In this document: positions 12,441-25,700 of the stretch, in pieces | Numbering within the stretch: the stretch's first letter is position 1 | How the letters are laid out: every line of letters begins with the position of its first letter | Origin: Thysanoteuthis rhombus | Taxonomy: Eukaryota > Mollusca > Cephalopoda > Oegopsida > Thysanoteuthidae | Assembly (NCBI GenBank): GCA_963457665.1 | Contig: OY735215.1 | Span: forward strand, 34,245,672 to 34,309,671 | Direction: 5' to 3' | DNA length: 64,000 bases | Made by a program: the position numbers and the translations under genes | Notes under the pieces: model-generated | What the model was told of the DNA's origin: nothing | The model's database searches: none | The model's input: only the letters and a program-made list of their open reading frames with translations

Positions 12441-15211
12441 AAAAGCCAGCTATACATGGGTGGGTGGAAGGGAATGTTTACTTTTATGGTATTATTTTTG
12501 TAATGTTTTTTTTTTTTTTTTTTTTTATCCCCCTCCCCTTTTTTTTATACCAGTCTGTGCAGAACTAAATTCATTCCTCCTTCCATAATTGGTCATTTAG
12601 GTGGAAAAAGACCCATTCACACGTGTGCTCTCACTTCCCTTGTTTAAATGGTCTTGGACGCCATATTTAAAAACATTCAATACCGACTTTTTTTTAATGA
12701 TTGTTTTTTTGGTGTCCAAGAGCCTGTAATTTAATCTTGTTGATAGTTAGGATTATAGTCTAACTTTGAGAAAGAAGAATGAGCTTATATATCCATTTGT
12801 GTATACTATGCGCTCATGTGATTGGACCCTGTTGAGATTGACTGTTACGCTTTTCATGGCTATTGCCTATTGTGTGTAAGGTAGTTATGAGAGTGGTTTG
12901 CCTGTTCATTCACTCATTCTCCAACACCTGTGGCATGCGAGTTACAGGAGAGAAGTAGATCCGTGCCTTTTCAAAGGACATTGATGCAAAGTGAACTGGT
13001 TATATGTTGAAATCTCTTAATTTTTCTGTTTTCTTATTTGATTGACTGTGTAATTTCAGTCTGAAATGCAGATCACAAATTTTGATAGTCACTTATCATT
13101 TCATTATGGTTAGGAGCTGCAATCGGTTCTTCCATCCTTTGTTTGGGGATCCTTCTCCCAGTACTACTTCAGTACAAATTTCCATTGCAAAAATGAAGGC
13201 TTGTCGTTATTTCTAAGGGCAAGTTTCACCTTCAGAAAAGACATTTTAGAGTGATTGACTGATCATGTATACATTTTGGGGGAGGTGATACCCTTTTGTC
13301 TTTGGTAGGTAAAACAAGAGAGACTGATAAAAAGATTTTAACTCTAATCCATGTTTAATAGTATATTAAAAATACATTTGTTCGAAAAAAAAAAAAAAAA
13401 AATGTATTTAGTTTTTGTGACTGCAGGATTATTTTCAACAAGTGCTTATAGAATGGCTGTTAATGAAAGAACTTAGAATTCTATACACAGAACTTGTTGA
13501 TTTGCTTCCAATTTTTCAGAGTGATATATAATTTTATATTATAAACTGTATTTTGACGTATAGAATGCGCCTTAAATTTAGCATGGAATATTTTAGAAAA
13601 TTGAAATTAAAGGAAATTTTCTAGAGTATGTTCTGGACCTCACTGGGGGAGACTTGTACATTCTAAACTTGACCACGAGCTTGACCTTCACTTTTTTGGA
13701 ATGCCAATTGATTTTGAAGGCCAGATTTTTGATGAGTCATATGCCACGAAATACGATAATTTTGATGTTTCTGAAATTTAACCAGATTTGTTAAGGCATT
13801 TTTTCTCTTATGAAATTAAATTTCTAGTTACTGTGTTTGTCAGCCTATAAGATGAGACTTTTTTTCTTAATACCAAAAACAATTAGTCAAATCCTATTCA
13901 ATTTCATTAACTATAAGAAGTAAACTGCCTTTTCTCTGTCTCTGAGCGACACAGTCATTTTAGATTTTTGGTAGTGATTATTTTCTTGGACCCTTTTTGT
14001 TGAGCAACTCCCTTTCGAAATCAGAAGAAAATTCATTACCGCACTGTGGGGACTTGCCAATTTATCTCTGGGAGTACAGATAATCAAGTGAGCAACCTTC
14101 TGTCGTCCAATCCCTGCCATCATAATGAAGGTTTGTACACACGTAGCCCCACTGGTGTCAAAAATCTAAGACACTGCTCCAACTGTGTCTTAATCAAATT
14201 TCAGTTTGGATCTAAATCTCAAGTGCCTTATCTCATATTTCTTTTTTTTATACTGGAGTTTTCCTCTGAAATCTTCAATTGATTTATTGAAGTTGTTTTC
14301 CATCACCCTTTAATAATCCTTGTACCATGGGCCATAATTGTCTCTTTAAGTGTGTGAAATATGTCTGCAAATATAACAACTGTTAGTGGACAGACACAGA
14401 TAATATCAACTTTTGAGAAGTGCCTGTCAGCTCAGCTGCATGAAATGTCCCTTTAAAGTTCCAGTTGTATCTCTTTAATTGAATTACTATATTTGATAGC
14501 ATATAACCCCCACTCCTATTTCAGCAGGGAATATTAAGAAAAAAGGGCATTTTCCTGAATTGCCCTTCATTTATCACCTAGTTTTTTTTTTCTTTTCAAC
14601 TTCCCAAGTTCTGGTCAATGTGGGTCGAGATGACTTATGTTCAACATTTGAGTCATGTAGGGGTTGAGGGTCTTATATGGCCCCAAATGCAGTACTACAA
14701 AATTTATGTAATTCTGAATGTTGTCTTTGAGAAAATTGAAGAAGGTAACTATTGATATACCATCAATAATTATTTTCCAATTTCTTAAGGTAAACATTAA
14801 AGTAAGCAGAAAAATATGAGTGTCTATCAAAATGAACAAAAATTCTGATCTAGGCCAGTTAACTGGAAATTCCTTTATTAATGTGCTTTTGATTAGGTTC
14901 TGGAATAGTCTTAAGTCATCTGAATTCTTTTGGACTATTAGAATTACTCCATTTTGATCATTTTTTTTTTCCTTCTTTTTAATCCAGATTTTATATGAAA
15001 TATCTATGAATTTATTTATTTATATGGCTGCTTTGAAAGCAATGTCTTCCTAATATTATTTATATTGCCATTTTTAATATCTCAAATTCAGTATTTTATT
15101 CAAGGGAAGATGAGAAATAAAAGAAAAATAAGAATATCTGTCCAAAATGAAATTGGAAGGAAGAAAATGAAAAACTTGAAAATTTTTTTAATATCAAGTC
15201 CTACTGTCCCA

Positions 15212-15272
15212 TAATAGTTGTTACACTTGCATATTTCCATAACCAAATGTAAGCACTATTATGGGACAGGTA
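15212..15272. mobile_element. Stowaway-like palindromic MITE, copy 1
   Basis: Near-perfect palindrome: CTGTCCCATAATAGT on the left and ACTATTATGGGACAG on the right, bordered by TA. The whole element is about 60 bp and folds into one hairpin. TA borders suggest Tc1/mariner mobilisation. Confidence 0.75.
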
Positions 15273-15777
15273 TCATGAACATTTTGAAAATCCTGAATTG
15301 CAGGAAATAAATGTAAATACTTTTCAGTGAGTACCCAACCCACCATTTCCACTGATTGACTTCATGCAAAAAAAGGCAAGAGAGACAACTCATATTATTT
15401 CCCATGGAAAGCAATTCTTATTGAATGTTAAGTTTGTTGCTGTCTCTCTTGGTGTCATTCGTGGGAGGAAACCAGGAAACCTTTTTAATTTTTATATTCT
15501 GCACAGACATTAATTGCATTCCCATTTGAAATTCCCACCTTCCAATATTTACAGGAAACAATTTTTTTTTATAAATGCGTATATATGTATAGATAAAATT
15601 GCAGCTTTGAATTTATCATTATTCTTTATACTTCCAGATTCAGTTCTTCCCTTCTTCCTCCAATACCCCCACCCCAACCCGTTTTGTAATTATCCTCATC
15701 TCTTCCCACTCGTATTTTAGTTTACCTCTGCATGTCCAAGTGGAAGCTTAGTTTGAATTTTATGAAGAAAAAATTAC

Positions 15778-15856
15778 TACCTCTGTCCCGTAATAGTTGT
15801 TACATTTGCATATAGGTTTCATACACTAAATGTAACAAGTATTATGGGACTGGGTT
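15778..15856. mobile_element. Stowaway-like palindromic MITE, copy 2
   Basis: Same family as the copy 510 bp upstream: TGTCCCGTAATAGTTGTTAC on the left and GTAACAAGTATTATGGGAC on the right, with a shared GCATAT centre. Confidence 0.75.
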
Positions 15857-16334
15857 CCTAATATTTTTTTCTTCTCTCTACACTTTCTAGTAGTAAAATA
15901 TTCCACTTCCCTAATTAAACATTGCTTCTAAGAGTCTTATCTCTGCTTGCTCATCCAAGCACTATTTTTAATATGTGTATTACTCTGTGCAACATTTTTA
16001 CTTTTTATGTTCCTGGATAATCAGTGTTAATTTCTAATTGATTATATGGAGGGGGGGGATCTGTCAATTATTCCTTTCAAACATTGTTTTTGTGACCAGG
16101 ACTGTGATATTTGAAATCTGCTTAATCCCAATTGAGCAAATTTGCATATTTTTAATTGCATAATTCAAACAAAAACAAGTATATATAAATATCAGCCCTG
16201 GACACACAAGCAGTGTTTGAAGGGAATTGAAGCCATTTTCTACTCTTTTTACATGTAAGGAATTTGAAAATAACATTCACCACGAGGGAACAAACATTGT
16301 TGTACGGTGTTATCTAAATAATGTCTGTCTATAA

Positions 16335-16506
16335 CAGCCATTCCCAACTTAACTTGGAGGTGCACAGCCTCCTTTAGAGCTCTTCTCAGGTTCTAGGGAC
16401 CCCTGTTAGACTGAAATTGTAATTCATATTTGTTAAGCCCCCCCCCCTTCAAATGTGCCCATCCCCCCGAGGTTGGGAGGCATACGGTTCCCATTGAGAA
16501 TGGCTG
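16335..16506. mobile_element. hAT-like MITE with 8-bp target duplication
   Basis: The ends are CAGCCATTCCCAA and, on the other strand, CAGCCATTCTCAA. The flanks GTCTATAA (16327-16334) and GTTTATAA (16507-16514) match at 7 of 8 bases, the duplication length typical of hAT transposases. It has no coding capacity. Confidence 0.75.
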
Positions 16507-18518
16507 GTTTATAAGTTATGGGCTTGATCAAAGCTAATGTTTTTTGTTTTTTTTTCTTTTTCTGTTTTTGTATATCTCTTTCCATATCCCTTGTGTGTAC
16601 ATCTGCCCCCCCCCCGTTTTTAGTGACTATCTTTTTTCCCCAAGTGCAAGTTTGGCCCAAATGCTCAAGAGGACTGAAGTTTGATTCCATTTCAATATCC
16701 TGATTCATTTTTATCAGATGAAGCATTTGTCAATCAGTATTAATCTTGATTTAGTTACTTTTTGTAACAATTAAAATGGGAGATACCTGTCAAAAATGAA
16801 TAATGGTTGACAATGCTTCATCTACAGCCTTCTTCAGGTGAAACCAGAGATGCATTTTAGTGAAAAACCTGCACTATATGATAGACTCCATTTAATGATC
16901 TGAGCAATGAACTAATTTCAATGAAAGGAGGAATACCTAATGGTTTGCTTTAAAACCGACTGGAGTTTTAAAACTTACATGAATTAACTTTAGTAGAAGA
17001 GGGATATAACAATATAAATAAGTATTTATACTGGAATCTTTACTTATAAGTCCAACTAAATTTGTCAAGTCCATCCTAATTATAGTGTCCACTTGCATTT
17101 GACTATTTAATGTGCCTTTAATGTCTTCAAATGATCAGTCCACTAATTAGACAGCACCTTTTTTTTCTTTTAACCTATTGTCCTTTAAGAATTCCAATGC
17201 TATGCAAAAGTCAAGGGAAGAAAATCATTTGAGATTTCCATAATCCCAGCCAATACTCCAAAAATTAATTTGGGCTTTAAAACACTTCTTGGCTGCAGTG
17301 AGTAGAGCTTTCATTTTGTAAAGCTATCTCTTTTCTCTTGTAAAGACCCCCTACCCAACCCTCAATATATTTACAAAACTGATAAACCTAAGTTATAGTT
17401 ATTAAACCGACAAAAGAATGAATTATATATATATATATATTTTAATAATCTTCCTTTCTGAAGCTGTTAGGTGAATGGTTTTATTGCTGAAGGCTTATGT
17501 GACTGGGCAGGCTCCCTGCTGGCTGCAAAAGTGAACGTGGACTGTTACTGTTTATTGCCACAGTATTTTGTACACAAGGTTTTTAGGTTTAAAATGTGAA
17601 GAGTGTAGGTAAGTATGTACCTAGCTATGCATGAGTGTGTTGTTACCTTGGCAGATTGGAATGAGCCTGTGTCATATGACTCTTTGGCAAGAAAGAGAAT
17701 AGTGAAGTTTTGAATTTTAACTGCCTGTTGTGAGATGGAAGAAAGGAATACCAAGGGATGTTACAAAGATCTATTACTGTCATATACTCAGAATAAAGAA
17801 TTGAATTGTATTTTACATCCGTCTCTTGTTCATCATGTGTATAGGTATTATGGTAATAAATGTTATTTACAAAGCATATGTCATTTCTTCACGACTTTTA
17901 TATTTATATGTGTGTAAAATTCAGAAAGAAGGCTGGATTCATAATGGTTTATTGAAGAAAATTCATTCATTTGACAGGAAACACTCGTCACGTACACTGT
18001 TATTTCTCACTTTCATAGCATCAGCCAATGCTGGATCTTAGGTGGCCCTTGAGAGGACTGGAATCTGAAGTGGCTCAATTAAACTTGAGCCTAACCAAAC
18101 ATAGGACCAGGCAAGGAGAAGAGCTGGCCAAAAGTAGCAGTTCACACATTGTCTTCCCCCCCATCACCCTTGTTGAGTAAACAAGGTGTCTCTTGCATTC
18201 GACATGAGAAATATGAAATGTTTTCTTCTGCATAATGTGTATCGTCTTGATGTTCAGTTCCTTGTATTTTTTTGTTCAGCCCCTTTTTTCCACAGCTACA
18301 GTTGCATCTCCAGCCCATTCAGTTGTACTGTTCTGAAATTTTTGTCCCCTAACATATTACTCTATACTTTGATATGCCTATATATTCATGCTTCATTCAA
18401 AGTAATTTTGAAACAAAAGAAAGTCAGGATATTAGGCAAACCTGAATCCTATGATACACATCTTGTTGCCTGAAACATAGCTCATCTTAAAAAAATTTTG
18501 AGAAGGGTCAAGTGTAGC

Positions 18519-18750
18519 CTGGCTCAAATTCACTTCAATAGTAATAGTCTGTAAGATTGGCTTGCTCCCAGAATTTTATCTTAGTATAACAGGTGTGGGA
18601 CAGGTAAGTGAGGCTCAAACTCACCACGGTCATTATCTGTGAGATTAGCTTGCTAGCCAGAACATAACAGTGAGTTGCACAAATTATTTACTGAACTGGA
18701 TCAAACTCACCATCTGCGTGACTAACTTGCTACCCACCACTTGATGGGAA
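18519..18750 (-). repeat. Three tandem tRNA-like (SINE-head) units
   Basis: On the minus strand three ~50-nt blocks read (G)AGCAAGYYA..TC...ACAGA...GTGARTTTGAGCC or close variants. They look like RNA polymerase III A-box and B-box spacing. Units are ~90 bp apart and diverged. Confidence 0.45.
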
Positions 18751-21700
18751 TAGTTGATGTTTTTTTGAGCTGTGTTCAAGATTTCCCAGCTACTGCAAGT
18801 CAAGTCAACCCTCAATAGTGCTTATAACATCTGCATTAACTTATTGCTCAGTAACAAAATGTACAAGTCAGGCTTTCAAAGAATTTTTCACTTGTAACAT
18901 GGGTTGGGTTGAATAAAACAGTGAAGAAGTCCTTTTTGTGTCATGAAGAATCCAACTGACTTTTCAAGCGGAGATACTGAAAAGAAAAAAGAAAAAAAAT
19001 TAACACCAAAAATAAATAGTTATAAATTATTTCAAGAGTGCATCAGGGTAGAAAATTTGTTCAAGAATATTTGTTGATATTGATCCAAACTTTTTTCATG
19101 GAGCAACTAGTGAAGCACAAGGTCTTGTAATAATTGCAGTAATTTTTACATCATCCACTTCTGATTGTCAGATAAATTAAATTAACACATCAGTTAGTTA
19201 ATCAATTCATAACAAACCTTAAGTAAAAAACAATTTAAAAAGAAAATGCAATTAGATCTCCCTTCCCTGTGCGTGTCACCATATTTCCTGCAATGAAAAA
19301 AATTCTTTAAATATTCTATAACGTGACCAAAATAAAAAGCACTCCAGAGCACTTGCTTCTGCCAAACCCCTTTGTTACTAAAAACTGGACGTAAAGCAGT
19401 TTACAAATATTTAAAATGCAAGGGAGCTAACTGTGGAGAGAATCCAAGGAAATCAATATACAAATTTTATCAAATCTGTGACCAAGTGTGATGTTATCAG
19501 CCCACTTCTATTTCCAGGCCGAAAAATCCTACTACACTGAATTCTCCCTTTAATGGACCTGATTATAATCCTTTTCAGATTTAGCTGACACTTTAACCAA
19601 GCACGCACACAAAAATATCTAAAATTGTTTTTAGATAGTGGCTATTTTTCACTATGGCACAGATACAGTTATATCTTGTGGGCAAAATCTTTGATATTTT
19701 TAGATATTTATTTTATAAAGTTCAGACCCTGAACTCTCACCAATCATCCAAAATATCAAAATGTTGCCTAATCTCTAGTGAAGTACTTGCTTATTATGCT
19801 GCTGTCAGTTGCTCTACTTTTAAATAGAAAAAGGATGAGTAGGACTGTCAAAAGTAACATTTTGACAGTTATACCTGAGCTCAAAAACTGGAAACTTATT
19901 TGTCTTTGGGCATATTTATTTCATAGCAAAATGTTTTCCATTTAATGAATTTTGTTATGCTGTTTCCATTTTATTTTGGGAATAAATATCAGTCTTATCA
20001 ATTTTAAATCTCAACCAAATGTAGAAGGTTACTTGTAAATATACTTGGAGACAAATTAATAAATTGAGGTGTAGCAAGTTGGAGTAATTTTTCAAGTTGG
20101 TCTTTCAGTGTGAGGTTAAAATTTTTGGTTAAGATCAGTTTCTTTGAACTTCACAGTTCTTGCAGAATTATTTGTTTTTTTTTTTTTTTTTTTTTTTTTT
20201 TTCTTGGAGTTTTACATTTCAATCAATTACATTCTAGAACCCCCTGGAAATTTGCTAGTTTTTAGAAGAAAATAAGCCTATAAAAGATTTTGGAGGGGGA
20301 TCTATTCACAATGTAATAACTGGGCTAAACTGGACACTTACTTTCTGCCATTTTGATTTACGTGAATTTTTTATTGTTTATCTCAAAACCTAATATTTGA
20401 AATGAAGGTTATAATCATTCAAAACATTGAAATAATAAATTAACTTTTATATTTTCACTTTACAGTCCTTAAATTTTGATGTTATTTTCTATATTTTGAT
20501 ATAAAACAAAGGCTCATTTCTAGATAATTTCTGGGAACATCTAAAATTGTTTGGATATTTTTTGTCCAGATTTTGGATGATCTTTTAGATTTCTTCTGTC
20601 ATCCAGTTATTGTCTGCCATTTCTGAATGTTTACTTTTATTCATTAAATAATTTCGCAATCCTTAAAACTCAAAATGGCATCAACCGATACAAAAGTTGA
20701 AAGAAAGCTTGCAAACTTGAACATGGCACAGCAATTAAAGTTAATTGAAATTTGTCTTACTGCGAACATTTTTGACAGATTAGAACTAAAAGTGGACGAT
20801 TACTTTTCTTGTGAATTTTACTGAGTTGCTCTGTTGTTTAATTCAATAAATTCATATTCTATATTGTATCAAAGCTACTTTTGCATTAAAATGTATTTGT
20901 ACTTGACATTGGAGAGAGTTAAAAAAAAAAAAAAAGAGTTTATCAAACTAGGTGCTTACTGTATTTATTTTCAACCAGTGAAAAAAGTGTGTACCTACAC
21001 AATGTGTTAATATAATTGTAAAAATTTATATAGCGAACAAGAATATCTTGAAATAGATAAAAAATGTAGTGACATATACCCATGTGTAACTTAATTTTAT
21101 AAAATGATTTTGCCATTGAATTAATATTCTTGTTCAGTATTCAAGTTTTTACAATTCTATTAACAGATTGTGCAGGTATGTATTTCTCTTACTGGTCCTG
21201 TTTTCTTTGATATTAATATGCATACACAATGTTCTCATCAGTAGCTACTATAGTTTGAAAAAACCCAAAAAACTGAAGTTAACCACTAATCTCTTGATTA
21301 CAGAATGAACACACTTATCAACAGTCACAGAAATATTTACTAGATAATAATAAATTATTTTTCGAGTCTTTTTCATTGTTTACAAATTGGAAAATCCTGG
21401 GGTTTTGTTGGGGGTGCAGGGTCAATTAAGTGTCCATTTCACTTTGGTGGTTTAGGTGCATATTGCACTTAGAAGAAAAAATTCCCTAAAAATCTGCATG
21501 TAGTGTTTTTCAGATTAATTCCCATGCGTCAGTTATTGAAGTTATTCAGAATAATGGTCTTGACAAGATGACTTAATCAAAATTGGTTGAGTTTTACATA
21601 AGTATTTAGAAAAATAAAGTTGTCAATTTGTGTAAAAACTCTGCTTACTCATCTTCAGGGCAGAGTGCTAAATGCACCATCCCAATTGGAAAAATTTTGC

Positions 21701-22004
21701 TTAGTTATTTTGACTGCTATTTTGCACAATTTCTTAGATAGGAAAACTAGTTTATGCTGAATAAGAAATTTTGGTGCACCTTAGTCATTTTATTCTCCCA
21801 CAGACAACCACTAATAGCAACATATGTTGAGAAAAATGCAGAAACTAATCTGCCAATTTAATTGCAATAATCTTTGTGCTATTGACAAGAAAGATTGAAC
21901 ATTTTCATCAAAATTTACATAGTTAACACTATAAACTCAGAGGTAATTGTGGTATAAACATGATGCTTCACAATTGAAAAATTCAGTCTTTACTTTTAAG
22001 AATG

Positions 22005-22125
22005 GAATTGGTGAACAGATCAAACTCTGGCTAGGACAGTTTGCTTGAAACTATTACAGTAGGGAAAGACATGAATCCACTTATTCCCACCCCCAGTTAT
22101 GGGTGAATAGCTTGATCTAATAAGA
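22005..22125 (+). repeat. tRNA-derived SINE, 5'-truncated
   Basis: It carries the family tail pattern, AAAGACATGAATCCACTTAT then CCCCCAGTTATGGGTGAATAG, also seen at 33.4 kb and, reversed, at 22.4 and 45.5 kb. Confidence 0.55.
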
Positions 22126-22274
22126 ATAATATAAAACTCATCTTTCTATATCAAGTTGCATTGAAATAATGAAATAAAACTATTTTCTAGTCTTTGTATT
22201 TCACTTAGTTTCCTCCCTTACAAAAAATCAATTTAATGGCTGGTGTGTTGACTGTGCTGCTTCACAGTCACAGA

Positions 22275-22331
22275 TTTATTGCCGAGGATTTTCTCAATTC
22301 ATAGAGACTCAATTGGTGTTTGTAGTTTATT
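22275..22331 (-). terminator. Candidate poly(A) signals of the IQCC-like gene
   Basis: AATAAA reads on the minus strand at 22326-22331 and 22275-22280, 72 and 123 nt beyond the stop. The nearer one lies at the tail end of the SINE. Confidence 0.45.
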
Positions 22332-22354
22332 ATGGGGCTAGGCTGCTAGCCAGA

Positions 22355-22540
22355 CACCAAAGATGGACTGTTTTGCAGGGTTAAAGGGCCCCAACTACAC
22401 TGCTATTTACCCATAGCTGAGGGTGGGGATGAATTCATGCATTTCCCACAAACATTAGTGCAAGGTGAACACAAATTGTCCCAGCCAGGGTTTGGACTCT
22501 GTTCTATTCTCCATGCTGTTGACTGTTGAGCCAACTGCAT
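22355..22540 (-). repeat. tRNA-derived SINE inside the IQCC-like last exon
   Basis: Minus-strand order matches the SINEs at 33318 and 45478. It has a GTTGGCTCAACAGTCAACAG head, CATGGAGAAYAGA, a TTTGTGTTCAC block, CATGAATTCATCCCCA, then CAGCTATGGGTAAATAG and AAGATGGAC-type tail sequence (complement). It is exonised; see the IQCC-like gene. Confidence 0.75.
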
Positions 22541-22716
22541 CTCTAGCAAGCACTTTTTTCTTCCTTGATTCAATTTCTGGTAACAACGCAAGATACTCAC
22601 GTTTTTCCTGCTAAGAATTGCCTGTTGTAACCACACCAATTCAAGGGCAATGTTCTGTCTTTGTAACACAAGACTAGCCACAGTTTCATGACATGGAGTC
22701 TCAGACCGGGAATCAC
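22403..22716 (-). CDS. IQCC: IQCC-like exon 3 with SINE-derived end
   Basis: Acceptor TTTTCTAG, phase 1. It contains LVLQRQNIALELVWLQQAI, the conserved family block. From about 22540 downward the codons (MQLAQQSTAWRIEQSPNPGW onward) lie inside a SINE, which also supplies the TAG stop. Confidence 0.8.
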
Positions 22717-25700
22717 CTAGAAAACACACAAGGAAATCTGAGTGGCTTTGCATGATGTACCCAATGAACCATTTTTGAAAAGTTGATATCTTCATTATTT
22801 TCAGAGTTACAATGCTCACTTTTATTAAATTTTGAAGCTTGAACTCTATGAATCATATTGCTGTGTTCAAGCTTCAAGATGAAAAAAATTAGCATTGTAG
22901 CACTAAAAATGAGGAAAATATCAATTTAAAAAAACGTTTCATCAGGCTTTTATCATGTACAACCACTCATTAATTTTACTTATGAACCTATAATGACACC
23001 ATTTTGTTTCTTATTTTTCTTTCCTTTTCTTCAATGAATTCAAATATTATACTAAGTCTATTGCACTTATATTATGGACAGCCAAGCATAAAAGTTTTGA
23101 ATAACTACATATCTATGTGAATAGTAATTTAAGCATTAGAGAAAATTAAATCGAGCAACTAAGATTATCAATATTGCAATACAAAAACAATTGGGAATGT
23201 GAAATTGAGCCGATAAACCCATGTTCAGACTAACTTTTTCTATAGTTTAAAGAATGATATAATTAGAATTTATTGTTACTGTAGAATCAGTAGCAGCAGT
23301 ATCATCTTTATATATGAATTCAGAAGAATAGAGAGTAGTTTAAAGGATGGATTAGATCTTCTGCCAACTGTTGAGTTCTCATTATTTGATAGATAAAAGC
23401 AGCTGGTACAGTTAATCAGGTCTCCCTGAGGCAAAAAGGACAAAAGTTCAAGTTACAACGAACTTCTACTTTATTTTTGAACCGTACTGTTTACTCATTA
23501 CCGCAGACTAAATAAAGTTATGATGAAAAGCAACTAAAGGAAATAACAGTCAAAAATTGATAGTGTAGCAAGAAATATTTATTTATTTACATACCTGATG
23601 GAGATAAAGACAGATCACTGCCCCAGACTGAGGTGACATCAGTGAATGAGGAGTCTAAATTCTGGAATCCACTTTTATTATCTTTCTCAAACGGTTTGAA
23701 ACACAAAGATGAATTTGTGCTATCAATGTTCTTGCCATCATTGCTAAGGTCCAGGGAATGGACCACTTTGTCTTTGGGAATACACACTTTGTTTGCAGGT
23801 AATGCTTGATGGTGTTCTTGCTTGTTTGAAGTAGAATTTGAACTTTTTTGTTGAGATTCATCAGAAGAAACAAAAGCTTTCACTGATTCTATATCCTGCT
23901 CCACAGTAGTGGGCCTTTCAAAACACTCGTTTGACATTGGCAATTGGTGGATTCTGTCTCTATTTTCAAATTCAGGTGGTGAATCTTCTTTCTCTGGTTT
24001 TTTATCATCAAAGAATAGATCTTGGGAAGTGGATTCTTTATCTTCTACAACTGGTTCATCTGAAGTCTTCACTGGGGATTGCGTAGAAGCTGGAGACGGT
24101 CGATCATCATCAAAAACTTTATCACATGGGCTGCAAGGAATTTGGGGGTTTTCTTCAGTTATAGCGAAATTACTTTCCACTGCAGTTATCTCCCTTGCAC
24201 CGTCCGACTTCTGGACTGTCTGTAATGCGGAACATTTCGATTTTTCCTCAGCAATTGTATAACTCGGTAAACATAAGAACTGACTCTTCCAGAAAATACA
24301 AAGATGATCATCTTCTTGTATTTCATTAAACACCTCCAGAAATTCATCTCTAACACGTTTCATATGCGAACGAACAATAAATCCTCGAATGTGGGCCTGG
24401 AAACAAAACAATGGTAACAGTTATTTTGAGTTATGTCCCACCTCGGGATAACATCCTATTTATTCACTCACCCACCAGAGCAAAATACGACACAAGGTCA
24501 AGAGGAAAATGGAGCAACCCATCAAAAATAGCTCTAGCCGATGCGACTTAGGTTGGTAAGCCACTATGGTTGCTAACTGCAGTCACAAAAGCGTCAGGAC
24601 GAGCCTGACCTGTCCCTCTTAGTGCAATGGGGAAAGTGCTGCCCCGAGGTTGACTGCTTACCTGCAGCTGGGCAGAGTAATAGTGGGAGAGCCCAATGAC
24701 GAATCCAAAGGCTCCCAGGAATAGCAATAGTACGTTAACTATTGAACCAATTGATAAGCTTGGCTTCGTACGGTACAGGCCACCTACTAAAGATCGAACT
24801 CAGTAATAGTGAAAAATTGTAGACTTTTTTTTTTACATCTCAAATGACGCATTGAAAAAAATCTGATAATTTGATTCGGGGTTCCCCAAAAATGGATTTA
24901 AGTTTCAACAGTTCATTATAAAAAAAATGAAAAAAAAAAAAAAAAAGAAAAAGAGTAACTGTTTAATAGATATGAATAATGCGTACGCGATTCTCTCCGG
25001 AAGATCGATACTCGATGAATCTAAAAATCTGGCAAAAATCAGCATATTATTTTATTTTAATAAAGTTTTCGATACTTATTTATTAAAGGACGTATTTAAG
25101 AAAATATGATTTTCCATTCCAAATATCAGAAAAGTTGAGGGTTTTTTTTTAATTATTATTTTTTCTACTATAATGATGATTAATTACAAATAAACAACTG
25201 TCCCCTTATCTCGCTGTACTGTTCAGTAACTGGATTTTTTTTTCTTATGACGACCCTTCGTTTTATGTTAAAGGGAAGCTACTCTTACTTGGTGAATAAG
25301 TTGCCTACACTGGGGACTTCTGTAAACACCTCTTCGTAATTCACTAGTTAGAGTAGCTTCCCCTTATTTCTCAACTTGGACAAAATGAAACGGGAGGTGC
25401 CCCCCCCCCCAATATAAGAGTTGCATCCTTTAGTTGCTATAATGGCTGAATTTTTTTCATTTCCAGTTAACTCCATAGCTACAAATGTTATGGTTCCCAA
25501 AATCACAATCTTGATTTTTATAATTTTTTGTTGCTTCTCTCTATTTATATTGCTCAGAAACTCGTACGACGATGGTTCATGAGATGTTTTTGATTTTTTA
25601 ATTTTTTTTGATTTTAAAAAATACATTCATGAAAATAAAATTCTAACATCTGAAAATTTCAAGTGCCATATTTGCGAGCGTATTCAACATTTTTAGCTAT

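Larger units (their letters stand above)
12441..22274. other. Intergenic DNA between convergent FRMD6-like and IQCC-like genes
   Basis: No supported gene. It holds the mini-elements listed separately (15.2, 15.8 and 16.3 kb), SINE-like heads at 18.5 kb, a T-run at 20170-20203, and a repeat near 21640-21960 related to 49090-49735. About 12.5-15.1 kb and 19-21.6 kb show nothing recognisable. Part may be an extended 3' UTR. Confidence 0.5.
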
